Shown in pieces: positions 23,065 through 35,320 of a stretch of DNA of 64,000 bases. The notes below the pieces were generated by a model. It searched no databases. It was not told where the DNA came from and saw nothing but the letters and a program-made list of their open reading frames with translations. The DNA is taken from positions 5,272,108-5,336,107 of the forward strand of contig CM064434.1 of the NCBI GenBank assembly GCA_032690845.1, in the 5' to 3' direction. The position numbers were made by a program, and so were the translations under genes. The DNA comes from Eleusine coracana subsp. coracana (taxonomy: Eukaryota; Streptophyta; Magnoliopsida; Poales; Poaceae). Position 1 is the stretch's first letter; every line of letters starts with the position of its first letter.

Positions 23065-23579
23065 GGTATGGCATCCACGCTGCCCAAAAACTGGTGGTGG
23101 ATGCAAATCCTTCTACTATCAGCTTTAGACTATGTAGACTGATGAGCTACCTAGTCTTATTCTAGCTGCTCTAGGAAATGGCTTTCCCCAAAATAAGATA
23201 ACAAAAAAAGCATGCAAATGATGTAATTGTTCTCTCATATGAATAAACTTGCTGAATGGCTATCCTTAAACCAAAATAACACAAAAAAATCTCTAGAAAT
23301 AAAATTATTAATAACCACCTTTTGAAGTCAAATATACTCTAATATTTTTATTTTTTTTATCAAAAAAAATGTTTTAGCGTGGTCTTCAAATTTTAATGGT
23401 AAAATCCCATTTTTTTGCAATTTATTCTATTTTTGCCATTAAAATGATTTCTTTATTTGGGGTACTGTCCTGTAGACAAAATCTCATTTTTCATAGTGTT
23501 CAAGAGACAAAGTCAACCGATGCGGTGTTCTAGAGACAAATACATGTTTTGTAAGCATTCTATAGACAAAAATCACAAT
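23065..23579. other. AT-rich spacer with a short tandem motif
   Basis: No gene is seen. At 23465-23575 a phrase like GTGTTCTAGAGACAAA is repeated about four times with a spacing of roughly 35 bp, each copy diverged. Confidence 0.4.
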
Positions 23580-24780
23580 CTTTTTTATTACCTCCTAGAA
23601 AACTTGGTAGAATTCAGCTGGGAAGCCATCTGGTCTTGGGCTTTATTATGTTCCATTTGAAACACTATCTCTTTTAGCTTCAATGCTCTATACATGTTGA
23701 AGTTAACATTTTGTTTTCAACATTACTAGTGGCATGTCATCTATTTGATTTTCCACAAGTGAGAGGTTGTTGTCATGAGATTAGCCAAGTAAGCCTTTAT
23801 AATAGTTGGTGATATAGGCTTTAAGTTTTGTATCACCCACTATAACTCTATCTTCTTGTTCCAGTTTGATGATGTGTTATTTTTTATGTTTGGCATTGGC
23901 CACTAAATGATAAAATTGTGTGTTATCATCTCCCCGAAAGAGATTTTAAACCTTCGCTCTTTCATACCACTTCATCTCTTCTTCTCAAAATAGGAGAACT
24001 AGTCTTTCTTTGAGCTAATGCTTCATGTTTATCTCATTATCAGAAAATGGTTGTTTTCCACCTTTTTATCTATGGCATCTAACATGGAGATCAGTTTATT
24101 TATTCTATTTTTTATATGAGCCAGTTGTATGTTTAGCACATCCTCTAAGGTATCATCAAACATGGCAATTTTTCAATTTTTTCCATCTCTCCAATGTCGT
24201 AACCCATGGTTTTCTGATTGCCATAAATTTGCAACCATGTCACAAACCCGTCTTGGATTAGCCAACCCCTTTCAAATTTAAAGGGAGATTGCTTATTTTG
24301 GTGGGTTAAGGATCATGTATTTAGGATAAGAGGTGTGTGGTCTGATTGGCTTCTATTCCTTGCCTCCACTATAGATAGTGGGAATTTATCCTCCCAAGTT
24401 GTGCTTACAAGCACTCTATCTAGCCTTTCAAAGGTCAGATCATCACCCGGTCCAGCCCATGTATATTGGCGGCCACACATGACAATCTCTTTGATGTCAA
24501 GAGCTTCAATAATGCATTAACAAGATTTGGTCATTTAGGATCAAAATATCCATTGCTATTTTCGTCGAGATGTCTCATGATATTGAAGTCACCTCCTATA
24601 ATGTAAGGAAGTGTTTCTCGAGAACAATCGTTGGCTAATTCAATTAATATTCTTGTAATGTAGTTGTGCTCATCTAAAGGACTGAGGGAAGGAGACCAGA
24701 TGGGGGAGGGGGTGAATGGGAGAAAATAAAAATTCTCCACGAGAACTTGACCTATGTCCTAATTCTAACCCGATGTACCT
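23580..24780 (-). pseudogene. Inverted LINE fragment: endonuclease to start of RT
   Basis: Reading leftward from 24740, the frame shows PYIIGGDFNIMRHLDE (endonuclease), then after frame changes CGRQYTWAGPGDDLTFERLD and a LVSTTWEDKFPLS segment, and near 23600 PDGFPAEFYQVF, the first conserved block of the RT. The rest of the RT, ORF1 and the 3' end are absent. Many stops and shifts are present, so this is an old fragment. It is a different copy from the LINEs at 130-6838 and 42233-44465. Confidence 0.8.
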
Positions 24781-24789
24781 CTAACCGAA

Positions 24790-25930
24790 TCACCAAGATC
24801 ACACACATCATTTCATGATTGCTAATCCTAGGAGTGATTCGAATCGAGGTCACAGATAGCGGAAGCTCAACAGTGTAAAAAAAACAAACGAGATCCAAAA
24901 AATCTGTCATTCTAGAGGTTGATGTAATTTCTGAAATCGGACGGAAGTTTTGACTGGATCAGGATGGAAGTTTTGAAGTCGTTGGGTCAACACAGCAGTG
25001 ATGAACCAAAGGGAAAATACCAAATCCCTATCAAACAAACTCTAAAAATCATGAAGTTTGGACCATAGGTGCATCATCGAAGGGTGCAATTCCACCAAAA
25101 GGATCCATAAAAAAAACGTAACCAGTCACTATGAATTTGGATTCTACCAAAAAGTCTAGGGTTTGGAAGAACTTGGAGAAATCCAATAAATCAATGGTGC
25201 TCGTGTCTTGGATTCGGTAAAGTACCCATCTAGTATTATTCTATCATTTCATAGCACCAACATCCCCCAAGAAATCCATCTTAAAACTCACATAAAGAGG
25301 AGATCGAAAGTTCCAAAAACAATAGCTCTAAAAATAGATAGAGAAAAAGAAACTCGGTATTTAGAGGATGAGAAAAAACTTGAGCATGGAAATAAATCTC
25401 ACTCTTTCGAAGACCAATAGTTGTCTCTCACACATCTATTCACTCGTCTAAATCATGAATCACACCCTAGCTCTCCAAAAAAGCCTAGTTATGACTTGGT
25501 GGAAGAGACACCCTTTCGAACGAGTCATGCCTCTCCTTATATAGGCCTAGGCATATCCCAAAGACAACTACCCTTGACCTACAACACACTACCTCCTACC
25601 ATTAGAGGCAAACTTGACCAACTCTTTCTTCGTTGCCCAAATTCCATTGGACCCGTCACATCTTTGCTTCACCTTAATGCAAGCTTCACGACGATGCCAC
25701 GTGCACCATCAATCGTTGCCACCAGATTTGAGGCCCAAACCAAGAAACCACCATGCACGCTTCTCAAAGCATGACTTTCTCTGATGTGGACACATGTCAC
25801 CTCGTCACATGATCGCCGAAAAGTCTCTCTTGGTCCCACTCCATTATGCCCTCTTGTAACTTTGTCAGGGATGGATATCAACGATGCCATGTGGCATAAT
25901 TAATGCAGGGATTAAGTCATTGTCAAAGCC
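24790..25930. repeat. Dispersed non-coding repeat, copy 1
   Basis: The stretch has no convincing gene. Parts of it resemble 55860-56660 in the same order. One shared piece is GCAAGCTTCAC followed by GATG/GATA-CCAC, then a TTTGAGGCC-CAAAT segment and GCATGACTTTCT or GCGACTTTCT. A CTTATATAGGCC TATA-like phrase lies at about 25535. The shared layout points to a repeat family, perhaps LTR-derived, but I could not find its ends. Confidence 0.5.
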
Positions 25931-25935
25931 GTACT

Positions 25936-26170
25936 AGCATACCTGACTCCAATGAGCGGGATCGAGCGCGTCCCACGTCACCCAACCCCCATGAGAAGGG
26001 TTGAGCGCGTCTCGATTCGCCTGACCCCCACGGATAAATTCAAGCCTGTTCTGCGTTGCCCGACCCCCATGAGCCGAGTTGTCCACACACTGCATCGCCC
26101 GACCTCGATGAGCGGAATCGAGCACATACTGGCTCGCTCCACCCCCGTGAAAAGGGTCGAGCGTAATCAC
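25936..26170. repeat. 39-bp imperfect tandem repeat, about six copies
   Basis: Units start with CCCGACCCCCATGAG or a close variant and end with a GCGTCC/CGTTG/CATCG-type tail. Successive units begin at about 25941, 25981, 26020, 26059, 26098 and 26137. The array is GC-rich and gives open frames on both strands, which I take as by-products. Confidence 0.8.
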
Positions 26171-26660
26171 ATTATAATAAGGGAGCTAGCCCTGTGCCAT
26201 CCATAATAGGGGCGCAAGCGCGTGCATAGTGTCATTGACAAGACGCGGTGTGTTGTCTACCCTTGCGAGCGATATACCCCTTTCTCCTAGGGAAGCAAAG
26301 CATTGTAGCGCTGACCTATGTGGGAGTGACGGACGGGAGAGCCTCGATTTGATGGCTCAAGATTGATCAACGCCTCCTTCCACTAAGAATCAGTCAAAGA
26401 CTAAACAACACCAAAATTACATCCCAATATTGGGATCAGGCTCCACCCGCCTCGCTCGACCATCGGCAATGGGGGTGGATCAGTGCAGAAAGCAGACAAG
26501 CACTTCTTGACCAACATTTAATATTACTCCAAGTGTGCACCAACAATCGTACGGGTCAAATGACCCTACACTCCTACTCTCACCATCATCATCATCTTGT
26601 CCCACATCATGATGAGCATCACAATGCTGCCTCCCATGCTTTACTAGAGTGCTCATCGGT
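26171..26660. other. Spacer left of the Tat element
   Basis: No gene, repeat or RNA is recognised in this stretch. It continues across the inserted element at 39693, since the target-site duplication shows both sides were once joined. Confidence 0.4.
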
Positions 26661-26665
26661 ATAAG

Positions 26666-27308
26666 TGTTGGGGGATCACCTCGAGGGCCACCCTTCAAGG
26701 GCAGTAAAAGTTACACTGCAAACAAAAATCGAGGCTAACCATCGTTATCTTTACTATTAACCATCGTATTCAGAAGACAGGTACCCTCCGAAGGTCCCAG
26801 AAGGATTGGAACCCCTCCGAAGGGTATGCACCCTTCGAAGGGTTCCGAAAAGAACAGAGCCCGTAACCTTCGAAAGACAGCAAGCCGGAGCGCTCGGCGA
26901 AGCACGAACCCCCTCGAGGGGGTCCACGGCACCTTTGAAGGTTCGGAGGTCTCGCTCAATGCCAAAAGCGAACGTGGCGCGTGGCCGAGACACGTGGCGC
27001 CAGCACGCTCGGTGGCGTGCTGATCAAGGAAGGGCACTGGAAGAGTTTGAAGGACTAATTTACTCTTTATGACCATTTTGTACCGAATATTCAGGGAATA
27101 TGGTAGGTAATTAGGGACAAAATGGTCATTTGCATATGACCTAGGTACGGGCCTATAAATAGAGTACCCCTACCTACTTGTGATGGACGAATCTTTTTTG
27201 AGATATGTGAAGAACGCATATTACATCATCTGAGATCCTTCGAGCGCGTCATTCCTTTTTTCCCTTTTCTGTTCGATGTCTCGAGGCACTCGCCTCGGTA
27301 CACCAACA
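26666..27308 (+). repeat. 5' LTR of the Tat element
   Basis: Begins TGTTGGGGGATC and ends ACACCAACA, with TG and CA termini. It contains TATAAAT at 27154-27160 within GCCTATAAATAGAG, the likely core promoter, so transcription should begin about 30 bp downstream. It also holds several TTCGAAGG and CCCTCGAGGGGG palindromes. Confidence 0.95.
27154..27160 (+). promoter_or_regulatory. TATA box in the 5' LTR
   Basis: TATAAAT in the context CCTATAAATAGAG, 150 bp before the LTR end. The same box is present in the 3' LTR at 39533. Position and sequence fit a plant RNA polymerase II promoter. Confidence 0.75.
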
Positions 27309-27309
27309 G

Positions 27310-27322
27310 TGGCGCCCGTCGT
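27310..27322 (+). promoter_or_regulatory. Primer-binding site of the Tat element
   Basis: TGGCGCCCGTCGT begins two bases after the LTR end. TGG at this position matches the CCA 3' end of a tRNA, as needed to prime minus-strand DNA. I did not determine which tRNA fits. Confidence 0.75.
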
Positions 27323-27349
27323 GTTCGTGAGCTCGTACACCAGCCCACG

Positions 27350-28760
27350 ATGACTCAACTCACTGAGCCTTCACCCTCGAGCGGAGTCTTACCCACCCGA
27401 AGCAACATCCTCAGAGACCCACAACTGATCGAAGACCAATCCACATCGCAAGTAACCAAAGAGAACACACCCAAGGTGCAACCATCACAACCAAATGCAA
27501 CCACCGACCCAAAAAGCCCATCACAGCGCCCCGAGCAACCTTTAAGCTCAAACCCCCCTAGGAAGTAACACCCCAACCTCAATGGCAGCATTGCAGGAGA
27601 TGGAATTGCTAGCCCAAAGAGCTGAGCATCTCGAGCAGCTTAAGCAACAACTGCTGCAAGAGCAGGAGTTAAGAGACAGGGCATTAGCGGAAAGAGAAAA
27701 AGCCATACAAGAAAAAGAATACATAGCCCAGCTCCGACTCAAAAACCTCCAACTCGCAAAAGAGGTCGAAGAACTCCAAAGAACCATCAGCAGAACAAGC
27801 CGCCAAGAACCAAACCCAGTACCCACAACCCACCCATACACGGAGCAAGAAGAACCACCACCAACCACAAAAGCACTACCAATTCAGAGGGCACCCATAA
27901 TCGACAAAGATTCACCCCTCTCCGAAGGGTTGCAAAGGATGCCTTACCCCCCACATTTCAGAATGGTGCCACTAGCCAAGTTCAAAGGAAATTCTGACCC
28001 AATACAATTCCTCATGAGCTACGAGGCAGCAATAGTATCAGCAGGAGGAGACGAAGCCACTTTGGCAAAAGCTTTCGTGTATGCCCTCGAAGAGTCTGCA
28101 ATAAACTGGTACTTCAACCTGCCCCCAGGATCATTGTACAGTTGGGAAAACATCAGGGATAAGGTTATCACAAGCTTTCGAGGGTTCCGAACCATCATGG
28201 AACCGTCACATGAGCTTCTAAACATCGCTCAACAAGAGAATGAACTGCTGCATGACTACTACAGAAGATTCCTCACACTTTGATCTCAAGCACCGAGCGT
28301 GACGGATGAAGCTGCAATAAGCTCAGCACTCTGAGGCATGCGAGCATGCCAAATGTCGTCTTACTGCGCTCAAAAACCCCCGCGGACAATGCAAACATTA
28401 TGCACAAAGTTTGAAGAATACAACAGATCAGATGTGGATTACAAAAGACGCAAGCAAAGCCAGAGCAAAAATCATAGTCAAAACCACAACGAGGGCTCTT
28501 ATCAAGAAAGGTAGCATAGAAAGCCAAGGCCACCCCCCAAACAAACACCATCGTTCGTAGGGCACATTGAAGAGGAGAAACAAGATTACAACACCAAGGA
28601 CAACCATAACAATGACTATAGAGAAAACAACTATCAAGGTCGCGGCAGGGGCCGAAGCTCACCAAGCCAAAACAGCCAAGCCAGAAAACCATATTGCCTC
28701 TATTGTGGAGAGGACAAGGGGCACAAAACTTCCACTTGCCTCAAAGCAAAAGAGATTCAA
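27350..28760 (+). pseudogene. gag of the Tat element, broken
   Basis: The capsid-type protein. A Pro/Ser/Thr-rich N-terminal part (27350-27568) ends in a stop and continues after a frame change at 27582. It has a long charged coiled coil (about residues 5-70 of the second frame, with QLKQQLLQEQELRDRALAER), then the retrotransposon gag domain (FKGNSDPIQFLMSYEAAI, SAINWYFNLP, FRGFRTIMEP). A stop lies at 28281-28283. After further frame changes a zinc knuckle CLYCGEDKGHKTSTC is encoded at about 28696-28740 (C-X2-C-X4-H-X4-C), in the frame that continues into pol. Confidence 0.85.
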
Positions 28761-28766
28761 GAAAGA

Positions 28767-31700
28767 ATGGAAGCAGAGAAGAAAGTACCATCACAAACGA
28801 AAGCAATCATCTACACATCGCCCAACCCATGGCCGCAGCAACCATACCCGAAACCTGCCCAAATCAACTACCACTACCCAAACACCCACCACCAGCCATA
28901 TACATCATCCCTATACTTCAACACGACCCATCCAATACAACCCCCAACCCACTACATGCAACCAAGACAACCAATCCAGCAATCATCCCCAAGCCAAGAG
29001 CAACAGAGACAAAAACAAGAGCCACCACAGCTGCCACAGCCCAAGCCAGAGCCTAATCCGAATCAAGTCATAGCATTCCCGGTGCAAGGATTCATTGGAA
29101 TAATATGTGGGGGGTCATCCTCAGACTTCGAGAACAAAAGAAAAAGGAGGGACCATTTCCGAATGGTAAACAGTGTTTACACCGAGGGACCAATCATCAA
29201 ATCAAAATGGTCCCACATTCCCATCACCTTCACCGAAGCCGACCTCAACCTCAAAGCTTACCCACACGTCGATGTTTTCATAATCGAAGCTCACATTCAT
29301 ACCTGGATGGTCAGCAAAGTCCTCGTGGACAATGGAAGTCAGGCAGACATATTGTTCATTAACGCCTTCGAGCAAATTGGACTCAACAAAAGCTCACTGC
29401 AACCATCGAACGTCCCACTCATAGGCTTCGGAGGAAAAAGAATCACACCCTTGGGTAGAGTCTCCCTCCTAGTATCATTCGGCAACACTCAAAACCCTCG
29501 AATAGAGTACATAACATTCGACGTCGTGGACCTCTGCCATCCTTTCAACGTCATATTCGGCCGAGGCACAATCAACACATTCGAGGCAGTTATCCACAGT
29601 GCTTACCTATGCATGAAGATTCCAGCCATCGGGGGAGTCATCACAGTTAAAGGAAACCAACAAATGGCAAGAGACATAGAGAAGGATTACGCACCAGGAG
29701 AAAGAAATCGCAACAACATACAAGTATTCAGCCAAGAGCAGCTAGAAGAAGTGGAAAGAGCCAGAAAGGCTCAGGAACAACACGAGATCAATGCAAGAGA
29801 AGAGGCACACTGCCTCGATATGGAAAGAATCACAGTCCAGCCAGACCAAGAAACCAAGAAGGTACTCCTCAATGAACAAGTATTGGGGCAATTCATCACA
29901 ATGGGTTCGGGGCTGAGTTTCGAGGAAGAAAAAGAGTTACTAACATTCCTCAGTAAGAACAAAGATGTATTCGCCTGGTCCTCGGCAGACCTCGAGGGAG
30001 TGGATAGAAGCATCATAGAACACAGGTTAGAAATTGACGCAACTGCCAGACCAAAGAAACAAAGACTCAGAAAAATGTCCGATGAGAAAACTGAAGCCAA
30101 AGCAGAAGTGCAGCGACTCCTCGATGCCTCCGTTATTCGTGAAGTCAAGTACCCATGCTGGCTAGCAAACTATGTCATGGTGAGGAAAAAGAATGGGAAG
30201 TAGCGAATGTGCATAGATTTCACAGATCTCAACAAAGCTTGCCCCAAAGACGACTTCCCATTACCCCGAATCGACAAGATCATAGACGCAGCAGCCGAAA
30301 GTGAGCTGCTATCACTACTGGACTATTTCTCAGGCTATCATCAAATCTGGCTCAGGAAGGAGGATGAGGAAAAAACAAGTTTCATTACACCCTTCGGCAC
30401 ATATTGTTTTGTAAGGATGCCCGATGGATTGAAGAATGCTGGCCCCATGTTCTGCCGTATGACTCAGAAGGCCTTCGAGTCAGAGTTTGGACACCTATGT
30501 GGACGACATCATTGTAGCAAGCAAGAAAAAGAGTAGTCACATATCAGACCTGGCCGAAACATTCGCAAACCTTCGAGCAGCAAGGTTAAAGCTAAACCCA
30601 GAAAAGTGCGTGTTTGGAATCCGGAAAGGAAAAGTGCTCGGTTGCCTCGTATCAGCCAAGGGCATAGAAGCTAACCCTGACAAAATCAAAGCGACCATCC
30701 AAATGCAAGAGCCCAAGAGCAAAAAAGACATGTAGAAGCTTACAGGCAGAATGGCAGCTCTGAATAGATTCATATCAAGATCAGCTGAGCGAAGCTTGCC
30801 ATTCTTCCAAACACTCTGAGGAGCCCAACCCTTCGAGTGGGGCCCAGAGCAGCAGAAAGCCTTCGCAGATCTAAAGGACTACCTTCAAAGACAGTCAAAA
30901 CTAACCAACCCAGAGCCATGGGCTGTGTTACTACTATATGTCACTACATCCCATTCGGCAGTCAGTGCAGTTCTTGTACAAGAGAAAAAAATCACCAAAA
31001 CAGTCAGGGGAGAACCCAAAGAGCTCTTAGCACAATTCCCAGTATACTATGTTAGCGAAGCATTATCTGGCTCCAAAAGGTTTTACTCCAAAATGGAGAA
31101 AACCGCATACGCAGTAGTAATGGCTTCCAGGAAGTTGAGGCATTACTTCAGAGCTCATCACATTAAAGTGCTTACCAACCAACCGCTCAATGAGATATTT
31201 GGTAACCGTGAAGCCTCAGGAACCATCGATAAATGGGCCATGGAGCTCTCAGAGCACGTAGTAGATTTCAAGAAACGAAGTGCAATCAAATCTCAAGTAC
31301 TTGCTGATTTCATAGCAGATTGGACGCCCACGCAGCACGCCGGAAACCAAACATTCTCAGAACCAGTATGGACAGCCCATTGTGACGGAGCTTGGGGACT
31401 CGCAGGGGCAGGCATAGCGGCCATAATCACTTTGCCCGAAGGCGTGAAAATGAGATACGCCGCAAGGCTCGAGTTCAGCAACGAAACGGACAAGTGTACC
31501 AACAATATAGCAGAATATGAAGCAGTGTTGCTAGCACTCAAGAAACTCAGAGCACTCAAAATCCAGAGATGCAGAGTCAAAACTGATTCCAAAATCGTCG
31601 CCAGCCAGCACGATAAGGAATTCACAATCAGGGATTCTCGGCTCGAGAAATACCATAGTATTGTTTGGAGTATGGAAAAGTACTTTAAGGGCTTTGAGAT

Positions 31701-33090
31701 ACAGTACATCGAAAGAAAATTCAACACAGAGGCAGACGAACTTGCAAAGATAGCTACGAAACAAGACTTGATGCCACAAGATGTGTTCTTTCAAACAACC
31801 ATCGAGCCTTCGATCAAATCAGCCCTCCAAGATCCCAAGCACATCCACGCAGTGACCAGCGAGGATTGGAGGTCCCAAATCATTGCTTACCTTCAAGGAT
31901 TTTATGAGCCAGACATCGAGCCAGAAGCAAGAAGAATGCACCAGAGAGCTAGGAATTACATAATCATTGAGGGAACGCTCTACAAGTCCAGAGTATGTAC
32001 CCCATTGCTCAAATGCATCAGCCAAGCGGAGGGCACGGAACTACTCGGCAAAATACACGAGGGTGTATGCGGAGCGCACATCGGGTCTCGACCCCTAGCA
32101 GCAAAAGCAATAAGGCAGGGCTTCTATTGGCCATCAATGATCAAAGATGCCGTGGAACAGGTAACAAGATGCGAATCCTGCCAAAAGATATCAAACAAGC
32201 AATCAGCACCGTCACAGCCAACACAACTCATAGCACCATCATGGCCTCTTCAGCGCTGGGGGATAGACATCGTTGGACCCCTACCCACAGCACCCGGGAA
32301 TTACTGATGGGCAGTTGTGGCTCTCGAATACTTCACCAAATAGATCGAAGCAAAGCCAATCACAAACATTTTAGCCACAACAATCAAGAAATTCTACTGG
32401 CAAAACATAATCTGCCGTTTCGGTGTCCCAAGAGACATAACCGTGGACAACGAAAAACAGTTTGAAAAAGATATGTTCAAAGAGTTTTGTCATGCCATCG
32501 GAACCAAGGTTGACTTCGCGTCCGTATACCACCCCCAGTCGAACAGAGCCATGGAGAGAGCAAACAGTCTCATATTCAAAGTAGTCAAAAAGATACTCCT
32601 CGACGACAAGAAAGGAAAGTGGGCAGAGGAGTTGCCAAGGGTCATATGGTCACACAACACAACTGAAACTAGAGCAACCAGCTATTCACCATTCAGGTTA
32701 CTCTACGGGGAGGAAGCAGTAACCCCCAAAGAAATTTGCCACCAAAGCCCAAGAATAACAAACACAAGGTCACCGCAGCCCTCAGAGGCAGAGTCAAAAG
32801 ACCTCATGGAGGTCGACAGGCTGGAAGCAGCTACCAACCTTAGAAAGTACCAAAGGGAAAGACGCAATTGGAGAGACAAGAAGGTTGTACCCTGAGCATA
32901 CGCAGTAGGAGATCTAGTCCTACTCCGAAGCCCAAAAACAGAAAGCAAAGGTAAACTAGAACCCAAATGGGAAGGCCCATACATCATAGCAAGGTCAAGC
33001 AGACCCAGAGCATACAGACTCACAAATTCACAAGGAGAAGAGTTGCCGCACTCCTGGAATGCGCACAACCTTCGTAAGTTCTACACTTAG
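28767..33090 (+). pseudogene. pol of the Tat element: protease, RT, RNase H, aRNase H, integrase; broken
   Basis: Domain order: a Pro/Gln-rich linker; an aspartic protease (LVDNGSQADILF at about 29325, then VIFGRG); RT (LDASVIREVKYPCWLANYVM, MCIDFTDLNKACPKDDFP, then DTYVDDIIVASK at 30487); RNase H (about 30840-31330); a second RNase H (AHCDGAWGLAGAGIAAI at about 31375, with NIAEYEAVLLALKKL and KTDSKIV); the integrase zinc finger (HEGVCGAHIG, then CESCQK); and a catalytic core ending in VYHPQSNRAMERAN. The basic C-terminus ends at about 33090. Stops occur at 30201 (where Trp is usual), 30733, 30818, 32305, 32341 and 32893, and a frameshift near 30480 comes just before the YVDD motif. The active-site YVDD itself is intact. 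Confidence 0.92.
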
Positions 33091-33464
33091 AAAAGCAACA
33101 CCCAAACATGTAAACAGCAAAGCATAGCACAAAATTATAAGTGCCACCTTGAGCTTAGTCGCTAGCTTTATTTTTCAAGCATTTCCATTCTCAAGTTGTA
33201 AAAAAGGACAGTACTATTTTCCTCACAAGGGGAACCCTTCGCAGGGGTGAGGTTTTTAACGAGGCGGATCCTATGTAAACCCCAGCTAAATCTATAAAGC
33301 TGCCATCCCCAATGTGGAAAGCGTCGCTCAGCGGAGCGTGTCAAAACAACTCCCCAATGCGGAGATTGTGATATTCGACAAAGAGCAAAAAGCTCTCAAA
33401 ACATAGCTACTGTGTGGATCAACGCCCAAAGAGCTAAAAAGCCACACAGTCAGCTAACTTAGCA
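33091..33464. other. Spacer downstream of Tat integrase
   Basis: Non-coding on both strands as far as I can see. It holds GGGGAACCCTTCGCAGGGG-type palindromes related to those in the LTR and leads into the tandem array. Confidence 0.4.
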
Positions 33465-34285
33465 CAAAAATGCTAAGGGACTCGCTGCAGCCCAAACCCG
33501 TCAAAGGGTTCACGCAAAAACCTCGCCCCCAGCACACGAGAGGGAGGGTGGCCTTTTTCAAAAAACTTAGCGCAAAAATGCTAAGAGGCTCGCTGCAGCC
33601 CAAACCCGTCGAAGGGTTCACGCAAAAACCTCGCCCCCAGCACTTCGAGGGGGAGGGTGGCATGTTTCAAAAAACTTAGCGCAAAAATGCTAAGGGGCTC
33701 GCTGCAGCCCAGACCCGTCGAAGGGGTCATGCGAAAACCTCGCCCCCAGCACTTCCAGGGGGAGGGTGGCGTTTTTCAAAAAACTTAGCGCAAAAATGCT
33801 AAGGGGCTCGCTGCAGCCCAAACCCGTCGAAGGGTTCACGCTAAAACCTCGCCCCCAGCACTTCGAGAGGGAGGGTGGCGTTTTTTTTAAAAAAAACTTA
33901 GCGCAAAAATGCTAAGGGGGTTGCTGCAGCCCAAACCCGTCGAAGGGTTCACGCAAAAACCTCACCCCCAGCACTTCGAGGGGGAGGGTGGCGTTTTTCA
34001 AAAAACATAGCGCAAAAATACTAAGGGGCTCGCTGCAGCCCAAACCCGTTGAAGGGTTAACGCAAAAACCTCACCCCCAGTACTTCGAGGGGAGGGTGGC
34101 GTTTTTCAAAAAACTTAGTGCAAAAATGCTAAGGGGCTCGCTGCAGCCCAAACCCGTCGAAGGGTTCACGCAAAAACCTCGCCCCCAGCACTTCCAGGGG
34201 GAGGGTGGCGTTTTTCAAAAAACTTAGCACAAAAATGCTAAGGGGCTCGCTGCAGCCCAGACCCATCGAAGGGTTCGCGCAAGAA
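33465..34285. repeat. 111-bp tandem array in the Tat element, eight copies
   Basis: CTGCAGCCCA recurs at about 33487, 33595, 33705, 33815, 33925, 34032, 34142 and 34250, so units are 107-114 bp. Each contains CTTAGCGCAAAAATGCTAAG, which is itself a hairpin (CTTAGC/GCTAAG), then CCCGTCGAAGGGTTCACGC, AAAACCTCGCCCCCAGCAC and a GGGGGAGGGTGGC tail ending in a T/A run. The units are closely alike. Tandem arrays near the 3' end are common in Tat elements. Confidence 0.93.
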
Positions 34286-34339
34286 ACCTTGCCGACACAC
34301 AACTCGCCAAGACATCAATCATCCACAAATTTCTATAAA

Positions 34340-35142
34340 TCATACAATGGAGCCGTACAATGAAAAATCATAATCTACAGGCTCCTTCTTTACAACAACC
34401 CCAGACACTAAAAGCTGGGGAAACAATACAGACCACTCATCTATGCTATAGCCAGGTGGAGGAGGACCCAATTCACTCCTCAGGCTACTAGTCCTAGCTA
34501 CATTAGAACTACCTGCTACCTCGCGTCGTGCAGTTGACAAAACTTCAGTCTGTTGAGCTCTTAACACAGCACCAATAGAGCGCTTAGCCACAACACGCCG
34601 AGGTCACCGAACTTGGGATGTAGAAGTCTCAGGCACAACTTCAGGCGGTGAAGCAGCCCGTGATGCAGCCAAACCTTAGCCACTTAATGTTGACGACGGG
34701 AAAGCACCTAACTCACGAGGCTCAGTCAAGCATTCAGCGCTGCACGCTATACTCAAACCAACACTTTGAGGGTCACGCCGGCTGCTAGAACAAAAGTCAG
34801 CACGACGGTGTCCTCTAGCTGACCTCGAGGACCGAGATGGACGCCCAAGCTAATGAGAATAACTCCCCACACACATCACCCTAGTGTCCAGACCAACAAC
34901 GCCTTCAACCCCAACATTAGACCGGTCCCGACTTTGCACCTCCTCAGCCGCATCTGCTATGTCCATAGCTTCGAAGTCATCTAAACTGACTTCAGAACTA
35001 CTAATGGCAACAATCGTATTACATTCGTCAAGTGCATCCAAAGGAAAAGAGTCGTTCAAACAACCAAGGATACATAGTGCAGAAGATTCACTCGAAGAAT
35101 CATCTTTGGTACACTGCGCAGGCGACTCAGCAGGCACCTGCG
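34340..35142 (-). pseudogene. Possible last exon of the Tat antisense gene
   Basis: A single frame reads leftward from about 35137 (PAESPAQCTKDDSSSESSAL) to the stop at 34340 and is broken by stops at 34850 and near 34670 and 34608. It is Ser/Asp/Glu-rich at the start and Arg/Ser-rich later, ending PVDYDFSLYGSIV. It has no domain I recognise. On minus, a CTGCGCAG splice-acceptor-like site lies directly before it at 35143. It could therefore be a terminal exon joined to the antisense gene upstream by an alternative to the TGA at 35321, or an independent ORF. Confidence 0.4.
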
Positions 35143-35320
35143 CAGGTCCAAAAGCAAGTATTAATATCTTCTTGTATAAAGCGACCTATTACAAAAATCA
35201 GCCTTTCCACTTTTGGCCTAAAAAATATCGCCCAAAAGCAGGATGCAAGACGAAACCAAGCTCTAGACCTCGTGCGAAGCTTGAGCGTCATCTCTCCTCG
35301 TTTCTTCCCGTGACGAGGGC

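Noticed and set aside
33470..34227. Repeated ORFs with LQPKPV-GFTQKP units
   Set aside because: They are translations of the 111-bp non-coding tandem array in the Tat element, ended by frame drift between units.
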